DNA of 64,000 nucleotides, from assembly GCF_022627955.1 (NCBI RefSeq), contig NZ_JABXGD010000001.1:638156-702155 (forward strand), given 5' to 3'. The notes under the pieces are model-generated. The model was not told the origin of the DNA. It did not search any database and saw only the letters and a program-made list of their open reading frames with translations. The position numbers and the translations under genes are program-made. Each line of letters begins with the position of its first letter. The stretch's first letter is position 1. Of the stretch, positions 45,394 to 55,531 are shown piece by piece. Source of the DNA: Microbacterium sp. C5A9 (GTDB lineage: Bacteria > Actinomycetota > Actinomycetes > Actinomycetales > Microbacteriaceae).

Positions 45394-46005
45394 ATGGCGC
45401 AGCCCCGATCCGATGCGCCGGCCCCCAAGCGCGGCCGGCCAGGTTATGACCGTGAGCAGGTGCTCGCGGTCGCCGTGAAGGTCTTCAACGAGCAGGGCTA
45501 CGACGCGACGAGTGTCGCGGATCTCAGCGCGACGCTGGGACTCACCAAGTCCGCGCTCTACCACCACTTCGAATCGAAGTCCGCGATCCTCGAACTCGCG
45601 CTGAACGACGCCCTCGACGCGCTCGAGGCCGTCGTCGACGAGGCGACGGCGCGGCATCCGCTCGCCTCCGACCGCCTGCGATCGATCATCCGCGGCGCGG
45701 TGCGCGTGCTGACCGAGAAGCTCCCGTCGGTGACGCTGCTGCTGCGGGTGCGTGGCAACGGAGAGGTCGAGACCGCGGCGCTCGTGCGTCGTCGCGCGTT
45801 CGACCAGCGCGTGACCGCGATCGTCACCGAGGCGCAGACCGAGGGACTGATCCGCGACGACGTGGATGCCGCCGTCGCGACGAGGCTCATCTTCGGCATG
45901 ATCAACTCGGTCGTCGAGTGGTACCGGCCCGGTGGACCCGTCGACCCCGACGAACTGGGCGAGGACATCCTCCGGGTGAGCCTGGACGGACTGCAGTCGC
46001 GCTGA
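45394..46005 (+). CDS. paaR: TetR-family regulator, PaaR-like
   Basis: The 203-residue protein has an N-terminal TetR helix-turn-helix (TSVADLSATLGLTKSALYHHF, split at about residues 37-57) followed by a helical ligand-binding domain. It is divergent from paaJ and separated from it by a 12-base palindrome. PaaR repressors of actinobacteria are released by phenylacetyl-CoA (family knowledge). Very similar operators lie in front of paaA and of the MHS transporter at 53883-55202. No Shine-Dalgarno is evident before ATG 45394. Confidence 0.82.
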   Translation: MAQPRSDAPAPKRGRPGYDREQVLAVAVKVFNEQGYDATSVADLSATLGLTKSALYHHFESKSAILELALNDALDALEAVVDEATARHPLASDRLRSIIRGAVRVLTEKLPSVTLLLRVRGNGEVETAALVRRRAFDQRVTAIVTEAQTEGLIRDDVDAAVATRLIFGMINSVVEWYRPGGPVDPDELGEDILRVSLDGLQSR

Positions 46006-46069
46006 GTCGATCCCGCGCCGATGTAGTGCGCGTATGCTGTCCGACACGCGATGAGGCGAGGAGTGACCA

Positions 46070-47074
46070 ATGGACGATCGCGCACCCGATGCGGTCGCTG
46101 GCAGAGTCGTCGTCGACTGCGGTGCGGTGCCCTCCGCCGAGCGGTTCGACATGTGGACGGATGCCGTGAACCGCAGCTTCGTGCCGCTGCGGGCCTGGTC
46201 GTCCGAACGGGCCGAGCGGTCGGGGTTCCAGGGCAAGCTCGTCGCGCAGCCGGTCGGGCCGCTGTCGGTCTCGAGCGTCGCGGGCTCGGCCGTCCGGGTG
46301 AGCCGCACGAAGGCCGAGATCGCTCGAGACGACCCCGGCCACATCAAACTCGGCGTGCAGCTGCAGGGGCGCAGCCTGATCGGTCAAGACGGTCGAGAGG
46401 CGACCCTGATGCCCGGCGACTTCGCCGTCTACGACACGACGAGGCCGTATGCGCTCGACTTCGACGGTCCGTTCCGGATGCTCGTGGTGATGTTCCCCCT
46501 CGAGACGCTGCGCATCGATCGGGCACGTCTGCGCGCCCTCACCGCGTCGCGGTTCTCCGGGCGCGAGGGCGTCGGTGCGATCGCGTCGTCGATGCTGCGC
46601 GCCTATGACGCGACGCTCGAGAACGGCACGCTGCAGAATCGGATGCCGTTGTCGGACGCGGTGCTCGACCTGCTCACCGCAGCGCTGGGCGAGCGGCTCG
46701 AAGTGGAGCTGGACGGCGGCGAAGAGGTCGGCCGCCGTGCTCTGCTCACGCGGATCGAGCTGTACATCGCCGAGCACCTCGGCGATGCCGAGCTCACCGT
46801 CACGGAGATCGCGAGGGCCCACCACATCTCTGTGCGCTATCTGCAGAAGCTGTTCGAGGGCAAGAACGATACCGTGAGCGCGTGGATCCGGCACCGTCGG
46901 CTCGACGCCACGAGGCGCGACCTGAGCAACCCGACGCAGAGTGCGCAGCAGATCTCCTCGATCGGCGCGCGGTGGGGCTTCACCGACGCCACCGCGTTCA
47001 CCCGCGCTTTCCGCACCCGGTTCGGTATGACGCCCAGCGAGTACCGCGCGCAGACGCTCACCGTCGCGCACTGA
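46070..47074 (+). CDS. AraC-family transcriptional regulator
   Basis: The 334-residue protein has an AraC-binding-like N-terminal domain (LQGRSLIGQDGREATLMPGD; FAVYDTTRPYALDF) and a C-terminal AraC/XylS DNA-binding domain at about 225-330 with two helix-turn-helix units (TVTEIARAHHISVRYLQKLF; GFTDATAFTRAFRTRFGMTPSEYR). ATG 46070 follows GAGGAG. Its target may be the GMC oxidoreductase gene directly downstream (146-base gap), but no direct-repeat AraC site could be recognised. Confidence 0.9.
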   Translation: MDDRAPDAVAGRVVVDCGAVPSAERFDMWTDAVNRSFVPLRAWSSERAERSGFQGKLVAQPVGPLSVSSVAGSAVRVSRTKAEIARDDPGHIKLGVQLQGRSLIGQDGREATLMPGDFAVYDTTRPYALDFDGPFRMLVVMFPLETLRIDRARLRALTASRFSGREGVGAIASSMLRAYDATLENGTLQNRMPLSDAVLDLLTAALGERLEVELDGGEEVGRRALLTRIELYIAEHLGDAELTVTEIARAHHISVRYLQKLFEGKNDTVSAWIRHRRLDATRRDLSNPTQSAQQISSIGARWGFTDATAFTRAFRTRFGMTPSEYRAQTLTVAH

Positions 47075-47183
47075 GCCCGCGGCCTCCTCGAGTGCGACGA
47101 CGTGCATCCGTGCGCATCCGGCACACTGGTGTTCGCCGGTGGCCGGTTCCGAGCGCGGTGAAAGGTCGATCCTGATCTGAGAG

Positions 47184-47199
47184 CAGACGAAGACGTCTG
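47184..47199. repeat. Inverted repeat upstream of the GMC oxidoreductase gene
   Basis: CAGACG (47184-47189) and CGTCTG (47194-47199) form a perfect dyad with a 4-base spacer, 22 bases before the ATG. It may be a binding site or an mRNA leader hairpin. Confidence 0.4.
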
Positions 47200-47220
47200 T
47201 CGTTCAGAGAGGAACGAGTG

Positions 47221-48753
47221 ATGACCGAGCTCACAGAAGTGGCCGACTACGTCGTGATCGGTGCGGGATCCGCGGGAAGTGCGATCGCACGCCGGCTCGT
47301 GGATGCGGGGCGCAGCGTGCACGTGATCGAGGCGGGCTCCGTCGACAGCGATCCGAGCATCCACTCTCCGCAGGGCTGGCCGGGGCTGCTCATGTCGCCG
47401 AACGACTGGGCGGTCATGACGACGCCCCAGCAGCATCTCGGCGGACGGGTGCTCTACTGGCCCCGCGGCAAGACCCTCGGCGGGTCGAGCTCGCTGAACG
47501 GCATGATCTACATGCGCGGCGACCGCCGCGATTACGACGGCTGGGCGGCGCAGGGCGCGAGCGGCTGGTCGTGGGACGACGTGCTCCCGTACTTCCGCAA
47601 GTCCGAGGATCACGCCGACGGCGCCGACGAATTCCACGGCGCCGGTGGACCGCTGCATGTCGAGCGGATCCCTGCCGGCGCGCGGCATCCGCTCGCGGCG
47701 GCCTTTGTGGAGGCGTCGGTGTCGAGCGGCATCCCGCGTACGGAGGATTTCAATCGCGAGAGACTCGACGGTGCCGGCTTCAACCACACGACGACCAAGG
47801 ACGGCAAGCGGGCATCGGCCTGGCAGTCGTTCGTGGCGCCGATCCTCGGGCACGAGGAACTGGCGGTGACCACGAACGCGCTGGTCGGCCGGATCGTCGT
47901 CGAGGAGGGGAGGGCCGTCGGCGTGGAGTACGAGGTCGACGGAGTCCGTCACCTCGCGAAAGCGCGGCGCGAGATCGTGCTGTCCGGCGGTGCGATCGGG
48001 TCACCTGCCGTGCTCCTGCGCTCGGGGATCGGTCCCCGGGGCGACCTGGAGCGGCTGGGCATCGAGGTCGTCGCGGATGTGCCCGGTGTCGGGGAGAACC
48101 TGCACGACCATCTGCTGGTCAGCGTGCTGTACGACGCCCTCGACCCGGTGGCCCCACCGCAGTGGAACCTGCTCGAGAGCCAGCTGTATGCGCGCTCCAG
48201 CGTCGTGAGCGACTCGGATGCCCCCGACCTGCAGCCGCTCTTCATCCACGTGCCGTACCCGACCGACGGGGGAGCCGCGCCCGAGCAGGGCTATACGATC
48301 ACCGCAGGGATCGTCCGGCCGCACTCGCGCGGCAGCGTGCGTCTGTCGTCGGCCGAGCCGTCGGTCGCGCCGCTCGTCGATCCGAACGTGTTCGCCGATG
48401 AGCGTGACCTCGAGGCGATGGTCGACGCGATCGAACTCGTCAGGGAGATCGGCGGTCGCGACGAGTTCGCGCCCTTCCGAGCATCCGAGTTCGCTCCGGG
48501 CGAGAACGTCACGACCCGCGATGAGCTGCGCGATTTCGCCCGCAGGACCGTCGGGACCTATCACCACCAGGTGGGCACGTGCCGGATGGGTGTCGACGAG
48601 CTGGCGGTCGTCGATCCGCAGCTTCGAGTGCGGGGCGTCGCAGGGCTCCGGGTCGCGGACGCATCGGTGATGCCGTTCGTGCCGAGTGCCAACACGAATG
48701 CGCCCTCGATCATGATCGGCGAGCGCGCGGCTGACCTGCTGCTGGCCGAGTAG
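47221..48753 (+). CDS. GMC-family FAD oxidoreductase (choline dehydrogenase-like)
   Basis: The 510-residue protein opens with the FAD motif YVVIGAGSAGSAIARRL, has the GMC signature WPRGKTLGGSSSLNGMIYMRG near residue 80 and SGGAIGSPAVLLRSGIGP near residue 260, and ends with the active-site segment YHHQVGTCRMG and PSANTNAPSIMIGERAADLL. GMC enzymes oxidise alcohols such as choline, glycol compounds or aromatic alcohols; the substrate is unknown here. Nearby dihydroxyacetone kinase genes raise the possibility of a polyol, but that is speculation. ATG 47221 is preceded by AGAGGA. Confidence 0.9.
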   Translation: MTELTEVADYVVIGAGSAGSAIARRLVDAGRSVHVIEAGSVDSDPSIHSPQGWPGLLMSPNDWAVMTTPQQHLGGRVLYWPRGKTLGGSSSLNGMIYMRGDRRDYDGWAAQGASGWSWDDVLPYFRKSEDHADGADEFHGAGGPLHVERIPAGARHPLAAAFVEASVSSGIPRTEDFNRERLDGAGFNHTTTKDGKRASAWQSFVAPILGHEELAVTTNALVGRIVVEEGRAVGVEYEVDGVRHLAKARREIVLSGGAIGSPAVLLRSGIGPRGDLERLGIEVVADVPGVGENLHDHLLVSVLYDALDPVAPPQWNLLESQLYARSSVVSDSDAPDLQPLFIHVPYPTDGGAAPEQGYTITAGIVRPHSRGSVRLSSAEPSVAPLVDPNVFADERDLEAMVDAIELVREIGGRDEFAPFRASEFAPGENVTTRDELRDFARRTVGTYHHQVGTCRMGVDELAVVDPQLRVRGVAGLRVADASVMPFVPSANTNAPSIMIGERAADLLLAE

Positions 48754-48768
48754 GTCTTTCGCCGACGG

Positions 48769-49536
48769 TCAGTCGTCGGCGGGGGCGACGCGCGGCGGCC
48801 AGGACGTCGCGCCGAGCTCGCGGGAGATGTTGCGCGCCGTCTCGCGCAGCGCGTTGAGCACGGCGTCGGGTGCCGGCGTCTGCGACGTCGGCATCACGAC
48901 GGCGACCGCCGCGACGATGTCGTTCGACGCGTCGGCCACGGGCGCGGCGATCGACGACTCCCCGAGCACGGCCTCGTCGGTCTCCGAGGCGCTGCCGCGT
49001 TCGGCGATGGCGGGCAGCTCCAGCGTCAGGCGCGCGATGTCGGTGATCGTGTCGCCTGTGAGGCTGCGCAGCGGTCGCTCGAACACCGTACGCTGGAACC
49101 CGAGGTCGTGCGCGAGCAGGACCTTGCCCATCGCCGAGGCGTGAGCGGGGATCGCGACGCCGGTCTCGAGCATCTGCTGGCTGTCGTCGGGGCGCAGGTC
49201 GTGGTGGATGACGAGCACCTCGTGGAAGTGCGGTGCTCCCAGCCGCACCGGGAGATTCGTGCGTCGAGCGAGTTCCTGCGTCCAGCGCATGGCCCGCGCC
49301 CGTACGTCGAGCGTGTCGAGGTACACATTGCTCAGACGCAGCAGCGTCGGACCGAGCATGTAGCGCTGCCCGCCGCGCTCCTTGGCGACCAGTCCGTGCT
49401 CGCGCAGGGACTTGACGATCCCGTGCACGGTCGAGGGGGGAAGGCCCAGTGCGACGGAGAGATCGGTGATGCCGAGGTGGCGCGCACCCTGTAGCAGCTC
49501 GAGCACCTTGGCGGCGCGGTCGATGGCCTGGATCAC
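48769..49536 (-). CDS. IclR-family regulator, probable dha regulator
   Basis: This 255-residue protein has the IclR winged helix (HLGITDLSVALGLPPSTVHG then IVKSLREHGLV, about residues 18-48) and effector domain with IPAHASAMGKVLLAH. The GTG start at 49536 follows GGAGGAGG closely; a longer open frame to 50367 runs antiparallel through dhaK and is rejected. It is divergent from dhaKLM across a 159-base gap with two dyads, so control of the dha operon is likely. Confidence 0.9.
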   Translation of the reverse strand: MIQAIDRAAKVLELLQGARHLGITDLSVALGLPPSTVHGIVKSLREHGLVAKERGGQRYMLGPTLLRLSNVYLDTLDVRARAMRWTQELARRTNLPVRLGAPHFHEVLVIHHDLRPDDSQQMLETGVAIPAHASAMGKVLLAHDLGFQRTVFERPLRSLTGDTITDIARLTLELPAIAERGSASETDEAVLGESSIAAPVADASNDIVAAVAVVMPTSQTPAPDAVLNALRETARNISRELGATSWPPRVAPADD

Positions 49537-49598
49537 GGTGGCCTCCTCCTCCGGGTCGTCGTCGAGCCGGACAGTCGCGTCGGTCGTCTGAGTGGACC

Positions 49599-49627
49599 TT
49601 GACAACTCGACTGCGCCCGAGCATATT
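49599..49627 (+). promoter_or_regulatory. dhaK promoter
   Basis: TTGACA (49599-49604) and CATATT (49622-49627) are separated by 17 bases, a good sigma-70-type promoter for the dha operon. The -10 overlaps the inverted repeat at 49624-49642. Confidence 0.65.
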
Positions 49628-49642
49628 CGACATTGACGAATA
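49624..49642. promoter_or_regulatory. Candidate IclR operator at the dha promoter
   Basis: TATTCG (49624-49629) and CGAATA (49637-49642) form a perfect inverted repeat with a 7-base spacer that overlaps the -10. Just downstream a second near-palindrome TTTCCAATATTGCGAAA begins at 49645. Both are AT-rich in a GC-rich genome and fit regulator binding. Confidence 0.6.
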
Positions 49643-49695
49643 ACTTTCCAATATTGCGAAAGATCGCCACCGCAGAGATCAAGGGAGATCGAACG

Positions 49696-50684
<989 letters not shown>

Positions 50685-50688
<4 letters not shown>

Positions 50689-51332
50689 TGGCGAGCGTCG
50701 ACACCGCCGCGCTGCTCGACTGGATCCACCGGTTCCGCGACGTCGTGACCGAGAAGCGGGACTGGCTGACCGAACTCGACTCGGCGATCGGCGACGCCGA
50801 CCACGGCGCGAACATGGCCAGAGGGATGGATGCGGTCGTCGCGAAGCTCGACGCGGGCGCGCCGGCCACCGCCGACGAACTGCTCAAGACCGTCGGCATG
50901 ACGCTGGTGAGCTCGGTCGGCGGCGCGAGCGGTCCGCTGTACGGAACCCTCTTCCTGCGCATGGGGATGTCGGCGGGGCCGGTGACCGAGTTGGATGCCA
51001 CGGCGCTCGCCGCCTCGCTGCGGGCGGGTCTCGACGGCATCGTGGCTCGCGGCAAGGCCGAGGCGGGGGACAAGACCATGTTCGACGCGATGGCGCCGGC
51101 GGTCGACGCGCTCGACGCGGCCATCGCCGGCGGCGCCGACCTCGTGGCCGCGACCGAGGCGGCAGCGCAGGCCGCGGCTGCCGGCCGCGACGCCACCCTG
51201 CCGCTCGTCGCGCGCAAGGGGCGCGCGAGCTATCTGGGTGAGCGCAGCGCCGGTCACCTCGACCCCGGATCGGCATCCACGACGCTGCTGCTCGAGACCC
51301 TCGCGCAGGCGACGGCGGACTCGTCCCGATGA
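50685..51332 (+). CDS. dhaL: Dihydroxyacetone kinase ADP-binding subunit DhaL
   Basis: This 215-residue helical-barrel subunit carries ADP as a fixed cofactor and passes phosphate from DhaM to dihydroxyacetone on DhaK. The Mg-ADP motif [15 protein letters not shown] (about 32-46), [15 protein letters not shown] and [12 protein letters not shown] match the family. ATG 50685 overlaps the dhaK stop as ATGA, and its stop overlaps dhaM the same way. Confidence 0.95.
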
Positions 51333-53827
51333 TCGGCATCGTCGCCGTCTCCCACAGCGCACGGCTCGGGGAGGCGGCGCTGGAGCTTGCCCTGCAGATG
51401 GTGCGGGGTGACGGCGTGCGCGTGCGTGTCGCCGCCGGTGCGGGCGCGGAGGCAGACGGCACGCCGATCCTCGGCACCGATGCCGTCGCGGTCGCGGCGG
51501 CGATCGACGAGCTCGCGGCGGACTGCGACGGGGTGCTCGTGCTCATGGACCTGGGGTCGGCCGTGCTCAGCGCCGAACTCGCTCTCGAGCTGCGGATGAG
51601 CGAGGTGCCGGTGCGCCTCGCTCCCGCGCCGTTCGTCGAGGGGCTGCTCGCCGCGGTCGTGTCGGCGGCGGCGGGCGGGTCGCTCGACGACGTGGCCGCC
51701 GAGGCGGCAGCGTCGCTCGCGGCGAAGGCCGGCCAGCTCGGGGATGCCGCGACGGCATCCCCATCGACAGCGATCGACGCTGATGAGCGCGGGCCGGCGA
51801 TCACGCGCGTGGTGACGGTGCGGAATCCGCTCGGCATCCATGCGCGGCCGGCCGCTCTGATCGCCGAGGCGTCCGTCGGCGCGGACGTCAGGCTGCGGCT
51901 CCTGCCGGACGGTCCGGAGGCAGGAGCGGCCAGCCTGTCACGTCTGCTGATCCTGGGAGCCCGGCAGGGCGACGCGGTCGAGCTGACGGCCACCGGCCCG
52001 GAGGCGGACGCCGCCCTCGACCGCCTGACCGCTCTCTTCGCGGAGGGATTCGGTGAGGGGACCGAGACCGCCCCGAGCCCCGATGGCGCCGATCATCCGA
52101 ACGCGACCACGCCGACCACGCCGACCACGCCGACCACGCCGACCACGACGGCAGCGCCGGCGGAGCCGGTGCGCGCGGGAACCGTTCTGCGGGGTCGCGG
52201 GGTGAGTGCGGGGCGGGTCGCTGCGCCCGCGGTGCTCCTCGCGCCCGCCCTGGCGGAGCCCGAATCGCGCACGGTCATACCGCCCGACCGCCGCGAGAGC
52301 GAGGTGGTCGCCATCGAGCGGGCCGTGGAAGCGGTCGCCGAGCAGCTGCGCGCCCGCTCCGCTGCCGCCACGGGCGAGGCCGGGGCGATCCTCGATGCGT
52401 CGCGGCTGATCGCCTCCGACCCGGAGCTCGTCGCGGAAGCCTCCTCTCTCGTGCGGTCGACGGGGCGGTCGGCGGCCCGTGCCGTGTGGGAGACCGCACT
52501 GGCGCACGAGCAGGGGCTCGAAGCACTGGGCGGCCGCATGGCCGAGCGGGTCGCCGACATCCGCGACGTGCGCGACCGCATCGTCGCGGGCATCCTCGGC
52601 ATCGACCTGCCCGGCGTGCCCGAGCGCGACGAGCCGTTCGTGCTGGTGGCCGCGGATCTGGCGCCGGCCGACACCGCATCGTTGGACGGCGGCAACTGCG
52701 TCGCACTCGTGACCGCACAGGGCGGACCCACCTCGCACACCGCGATCATCGCCCGATCGCTCGGACTTCCGGCCGTGGTCGGGGTCGTCGGCGCGACCGG
52801 GATCCCGGTCGGCATGACGGTGCTCGTCGACGGTGACCGCGGAACGGTCGACGTCGACCCCGACGAGTCGCGCATCGCGAGCGCGAGAGCCGTGGTCGAG
52901 CCGGTGCGATTCGCCGGGCGGGGTGCGCTCGCCGACGGCCGCCGGATCGCTCTGCTCGCCAACGTCGGGGGAGCGGCGGAGGCCACGGCGGCTGCCGCCG
53001 CGCGCGCCGAGGGCGTGGGCCTGTTCCGCACCGAGTTCTGCTTCCTCGATCGGGTCGACGCGCCGTCGATCGACGAGCAGGTGGCGGTGTACCGGGGAGT
53101 GCTCGCGGAGTTCCCCGGCCTCAGGGTCGTCGTGCGCACGCTCGACGCGGGCAGCGACAAGCCGCTGCCGTTCGCGAACGCGGATGCCGAGGAGAACCCG
53201 GCCCTCGGGGTCCGGGGCCTGCGGATCGCCCGCCGCTCGCCTGCGCTGCTCGACGATCAGCTGCGCGCCCTGGCGCTCGCCGCCGAGGCGGAGTCGGCGC
53301 TCGTCGAGGTGATGGCGCCGATGGTCGCGACGGTCGAGGAGGCACGCGACTTCGCGGAACGAGCCAGGGCCGCGGGCCTCGCGACGGTGGGGGTGATGAT
53401 CGAGACGCCGTCTGCGGCTCTGCTGGCATCCGAGATGCTCGAGGTCGTCGACTTCGTCAGCATCGGCACCAACGACCTGGCGCAGTACACGCTCGCGGCA
53501 GATCGGATGCTGGGGGAGCTCGGCGACCTGAACGACCCGTGGCAGCCCGCGGTGCTGCGTCTGATCGGTGCTGCGGGGGCCGCCGGCCGCACGTGGGGGC
53601 TTCCGGTCGGCGTGTGCGGAGAGGCCGCTGCCGACCCGACCCTCGCGCCCGTGCTCGTCGGCCTCGGGGTCACGTCGCTCTCGATGGCGCCGCGGGCTCT
53701 GGGTGGGGTCGCTGCCGCGCTCGGCGGCGTCACCGAGGCGCAGTGCCTCGCCGCCGCCGAAGCCGTGCTCCGCGCGGCGACCGCGTCGGAGGCGCATGCG
53801 GCGGCGACCGAGATCCTCGGCATGTGA
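51329..53827 (+). CDS. dhaM: DhaM-HPr-Enzyme I fusion phosphotransferase
   Basis: The 832-residue protein has, in order, an EIIA(Man)-type DhaM domain (1-130, phospho-His H9 in AVSHSARLGEA), an HPr domain (about 158-240, H171 in NPLGIHARPA), a Thr-Pro linker (about 259-278) and a full-length Enzyme I (about 283-832, H470 in GGPTSHTAIIARSLG; EGVGLFRTEF; TLDAGSDKPLPF; NDLAQYTLAADR; VGVCGEAAADP). E. coli DhaM carries only a shortened Enzyme I. This one could take phosphate from PEP to DhaL alone. It is the last gene of the dha operon, followed by a hairpin terminator. Confidence 0.95.
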   Translation: MIGIVAVSHSARLGEAALELALQMVRGDGVRVRVAAGAGAEADGTPILGTDAVAVAAAIDELAADCDGVLVLMDLGSAVLSAELALELRMSEVPVRLAPAPFVEGLLAAVVSAAAGGSLDDVAAEAAASLAAKAGQLGDAATASPSTAIDADERGPAITRVVTVRNPLGIHARPAALIAEASVGADVRLRLLPDGPEAGAASLSRLLILGARQGDAVELTATGPEADAALDRLTALFAEGFGEGTETAPSPDGADHPNATTPTTPTTPTTPTTTAAPAEPVRAGTVLRGRGVSAGRVAAPAVLLAPALAEPESRTVIPPDRRESEVVAIERAVEAVAEQLRARSAAATGEAGAILDASRLIASDPELVAEASSLVRSTGRSAARAVWETALAHEQGLEALGGRMAERVADIRDVRDRIVAGILGIDLPGVPERDEPFVLVAADLAPADTASLDGGNCVALVTAQGGPTSHTAIIARSLGLPAVVGVVGATGIPVGMTVLVDGDRGTVDVDPDESRIASARAVVEPVRFAGRGALADGRRIALLANVGGAAEATAAAAARAEGVGLFRTEFCFLDRVDAPSIDEQVAVYRGVLAEFPGLRVVVRTLDAGSDKPLPFANADAEENPALGVRGLRIARRSPALLDDQLRALALAAEAESALVEVMAPMVATVEEARDFAERARAAGLATVGVMIETPSAALLASEMLEVVDFVSIGTNDLAQYTLAADRMLGELGDLNDPWQPAVLRLIGAAGAAGRTWGLPVGVCGEAAADPTLAPVLVGLGVTSLSMAPRALGGVAAALGGVTEAQCLAAAEAVLRAATASEAHAAATEILGM
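52105..52149 (+). repeat. Nine-base tandem repeat in the DhaM linker
   Basis: GACCACGCC is repeated four times exactly (52105-52140) with a fifth, altered copy (52141-52149), coding TTP units of the Thr-Pro linker between HPr and Enzyme I. Its copy number probably varies between strains. Confidence 0.9.
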
Positions 53828-53832
53828 ACAGA

Positions 53833-53862
53833 GAAGGGGCCGGTCGCATGACCGGCCCCTTC
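53833..53862. terminator. Bidirectional terminator hairpin
   Basis: GAAGGGGCCGGTC (53833-53845) pairs perfectly with GACCGGCCCCTTC (53850-53862) around GCAT. It fills the 55-base gap between the convergent dhaM and MHS-transporter genes; it starts and ends in A/T on each side and suits both directions. Confidence 0.85.
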
Positions 53863-53882
53863 GGTGTTCGTCCGCGACGCGC

Positions 53883-55202
53883 TCAGGCGTGCAGGTCGAC
53901 GCCCTTCGGCTCCTTGACCATCGACACTCCGATGAGGGAGATCACCGCGGCGATCGCGATGTACACGCCGATCGTCCACGCGGCCTGGAACTGGTTCATC
54001 AGCGATTCGGCGATCATCGGGGCGAAGGCCCCGCCGAGGATGGCACCCAGCGCGTACCCGATCGAGACGCCCGAGTACCGCACGGTGGCGGGGAACATCT
54101 CGGCATAGAGGGCGGCCTGCGGACCGTAGGACAGTCCGAGCGCGAAGGTCATCACGAACAGTGCCACGAAGTACCAGAGGATGTTCGCCGTGTCGATCAG
54201 GAACCACATCGGCACCGCCCAGAGCGCGAGGGCGATGTACCCGATCTGGAACGTGCGGACGCGTCCGAGCCGATCGGACAGATGGCCGCCCCAGAGCGTG
54301 AAGATGAGCCACCCGAAGGATGCGAGCGTCGTGGCCAGCAGCACCGGAGGACGCTCCATGCCGAGCACGGTGACGGCGTAGGTGGCGAAGAACGCGATGA
54401 GCAGATAGCCGGCGGCGTTGTTGCCGATGAAGATGAGCGCGGTCAGCACCACCTGCTTGGCGTTCTTCCGGAACAGCCGACCCAGCGGTGCCGAGGCCTC
54501 CTGTCGGCGACGCTGGAGGTCTTCGAAGACGGGGCTCTCGTCGACCGCGCGCCTGATGACGTAGCCGACCGCGATCAGCACGATCGAGAGCAGGAACGGG
54601 ATGCGCCAGCCCCAGGCGAGGAAGGCCTCGGGTGACATCGCGCTCGTCAGCACCCAGAGCGTGGCCGTGGCGAGGATCATGCCGATCGGGACGCCGATCT
54701 GAGGGAACGCGCCGAAGAGTCCTCGTCGGTTGGTCGGAGCGTGCTCGACGGCCATCAGCGCCGCCCCGCCCCACTCGCCGCCCGCCGAGAAGCCCTGCAG
54801 GATGCGGAGCACGATGAGCAGGATCGGTGCGGCGACCCCGATCGCGGCGTATGTCGGGAGCAGGCCGATCAGGGACGTCGAGAGTCCCATCATCACGAGG
54901 GTGAACACCAACATCTTCTTGCGACCGAGTTTGTCGCCGAGGTGTCCGGCGATGATGGCGCCGAGCGGGCGGAACAGGAACGAGATCCCGATGGTGGCGA
55001 ACGAGAGCACCTGCGCGAAGCCCTTGTTCTCCTCGGCGATCGGCGCCAGGAAGAGCGGGGCGAGCACGAGGCCCGCGGCCTGTGCGTAGATGAAGAAGTC
55101 GTACCACTCGATCGAGGTGCCGACGAGCGTGCTGGCGAGGACGCGTCGTTCCTCCGTGGGCATCCGCCCTGTCGAGCTGCGGGCAGAGACTGCTGACGTC
55201 AT
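53883..55202 (-). CDS. MHS-family MFS transporter, candidate phenylacetate uptake
   Basis: This 439-residue transporter is a paralogue of the one at 16946-18325: LVGTSIEWYDFFIYAQAAGLV, GHLGDKLGRKKML and SAGGEWGGAALMAVEHAPT are nearly the same in both. It should have 12 helices and use a proton gradient to bring in an organic acid. ATG 55202 follows ACGGAG; a longer frame to 55256 would run into the operator. The near-consensus PaaR site 53-74 bases upstream suggests that its substrate is phenylacetate or a precursor. It is convergent with dhaM. Confidence 0.88.
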   Translation of the reverse strand: MTSAVSARSSTGRMPTEERRVLASTLVGTSIEWYDFFIYAQAAGLVLAPLFLAPIAEENKGFAQVLSFATIGISFLFRPLGAIIAGHLGDKLGRKKMLVFTLVMMGLSTSLIGLLPTYAAIGVAAPILLIVLRILQGFSAGGEWGGAALMAVEHAPTNRRGLFGAFPQIGVPIGMILATATLWVLTSAMSPEAFLAWGWRIPFLLSIVLIAVGYVIRRAVDESPVFEDLQRRRQEASAPLGRLFRKNAKQVVLTALIFIGNNAAGYLLIAFFATYAVTVLGMERPPVLLATTLASFGWLIFTLWGGHLSDRLGRVRTFQIGYIALALWAVPMWFLIDTANILWYFVALFVMTFALGLSYGPQAALYAEMFPATVRYSGVSIGYALGAILGGAFAPMIAESLMNQFQAAWTIGVYIAIAAVISLIGVSMVKEPKGVDLHA

Positions 55203-55531
55203 GAGAACTCCGTTGTTCTGCGGTGGGGGAGAGCGACGCTGCGTCGCCCGGGTCACTTACCGAATGATCGGTCAGTAAATGAAGAGCGTAACGCATCAGG
55301 GGATGCAGCCCAAGAGCTGCGATCTCGGCACCGCGCGGAAGAGGGGCGCGGACTGCGAGGACGTCCTCCGACCTCGGACGCCGGGCCGACAGGTGTATGC
55401 GCCGGATGGCATGTGATTTCTCTCATTCTCGTATCGACATGCATTTCGCCCTCGACCGGACGAGCACGACGACCGTACTCTCCAGACGGGGGCGTCGGAT
55501 CTCGGCGTGAACAGCGAATCGGAGGAACGTC
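55203..55531. other. 329-base intergenic region between divergent transporter and lipoprotein genes
   Basis: It holds the PaaR-type site at 55255-55276 and must contain promoters for both flanking genes. No RNA gene, other repeat or credible small coding frame was seen. The AT-rich piece around 55408-55445 may hold the lipoprotein promoter, but no convincing -35/-10 pair was found. Confidence 0.5.
55255..55276. promoter_or_regulatory. PaaR-type operator in front of the MHS transporter
   Basis: On the minus strand it reads ACTGACCG-AT-CA-TT-CGGTAAGT. Both half-sites (ACTnACCG, CGGTnAGT) of the PaaR motif as I recall it are perfect; only the central CG has become CA. ACCGA/TCGGT also form a perfect inverted repeat on the plus strand. 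It is the best match of the sites in the window. Confidence 0.82.

Noticed and set aside
52105..52149. Short tandem repeats as a CRISPR-like array
   Set aside because: Nine-base units without spacers inside a coding frame; they encode the Thr-Pro linker of DhaM.
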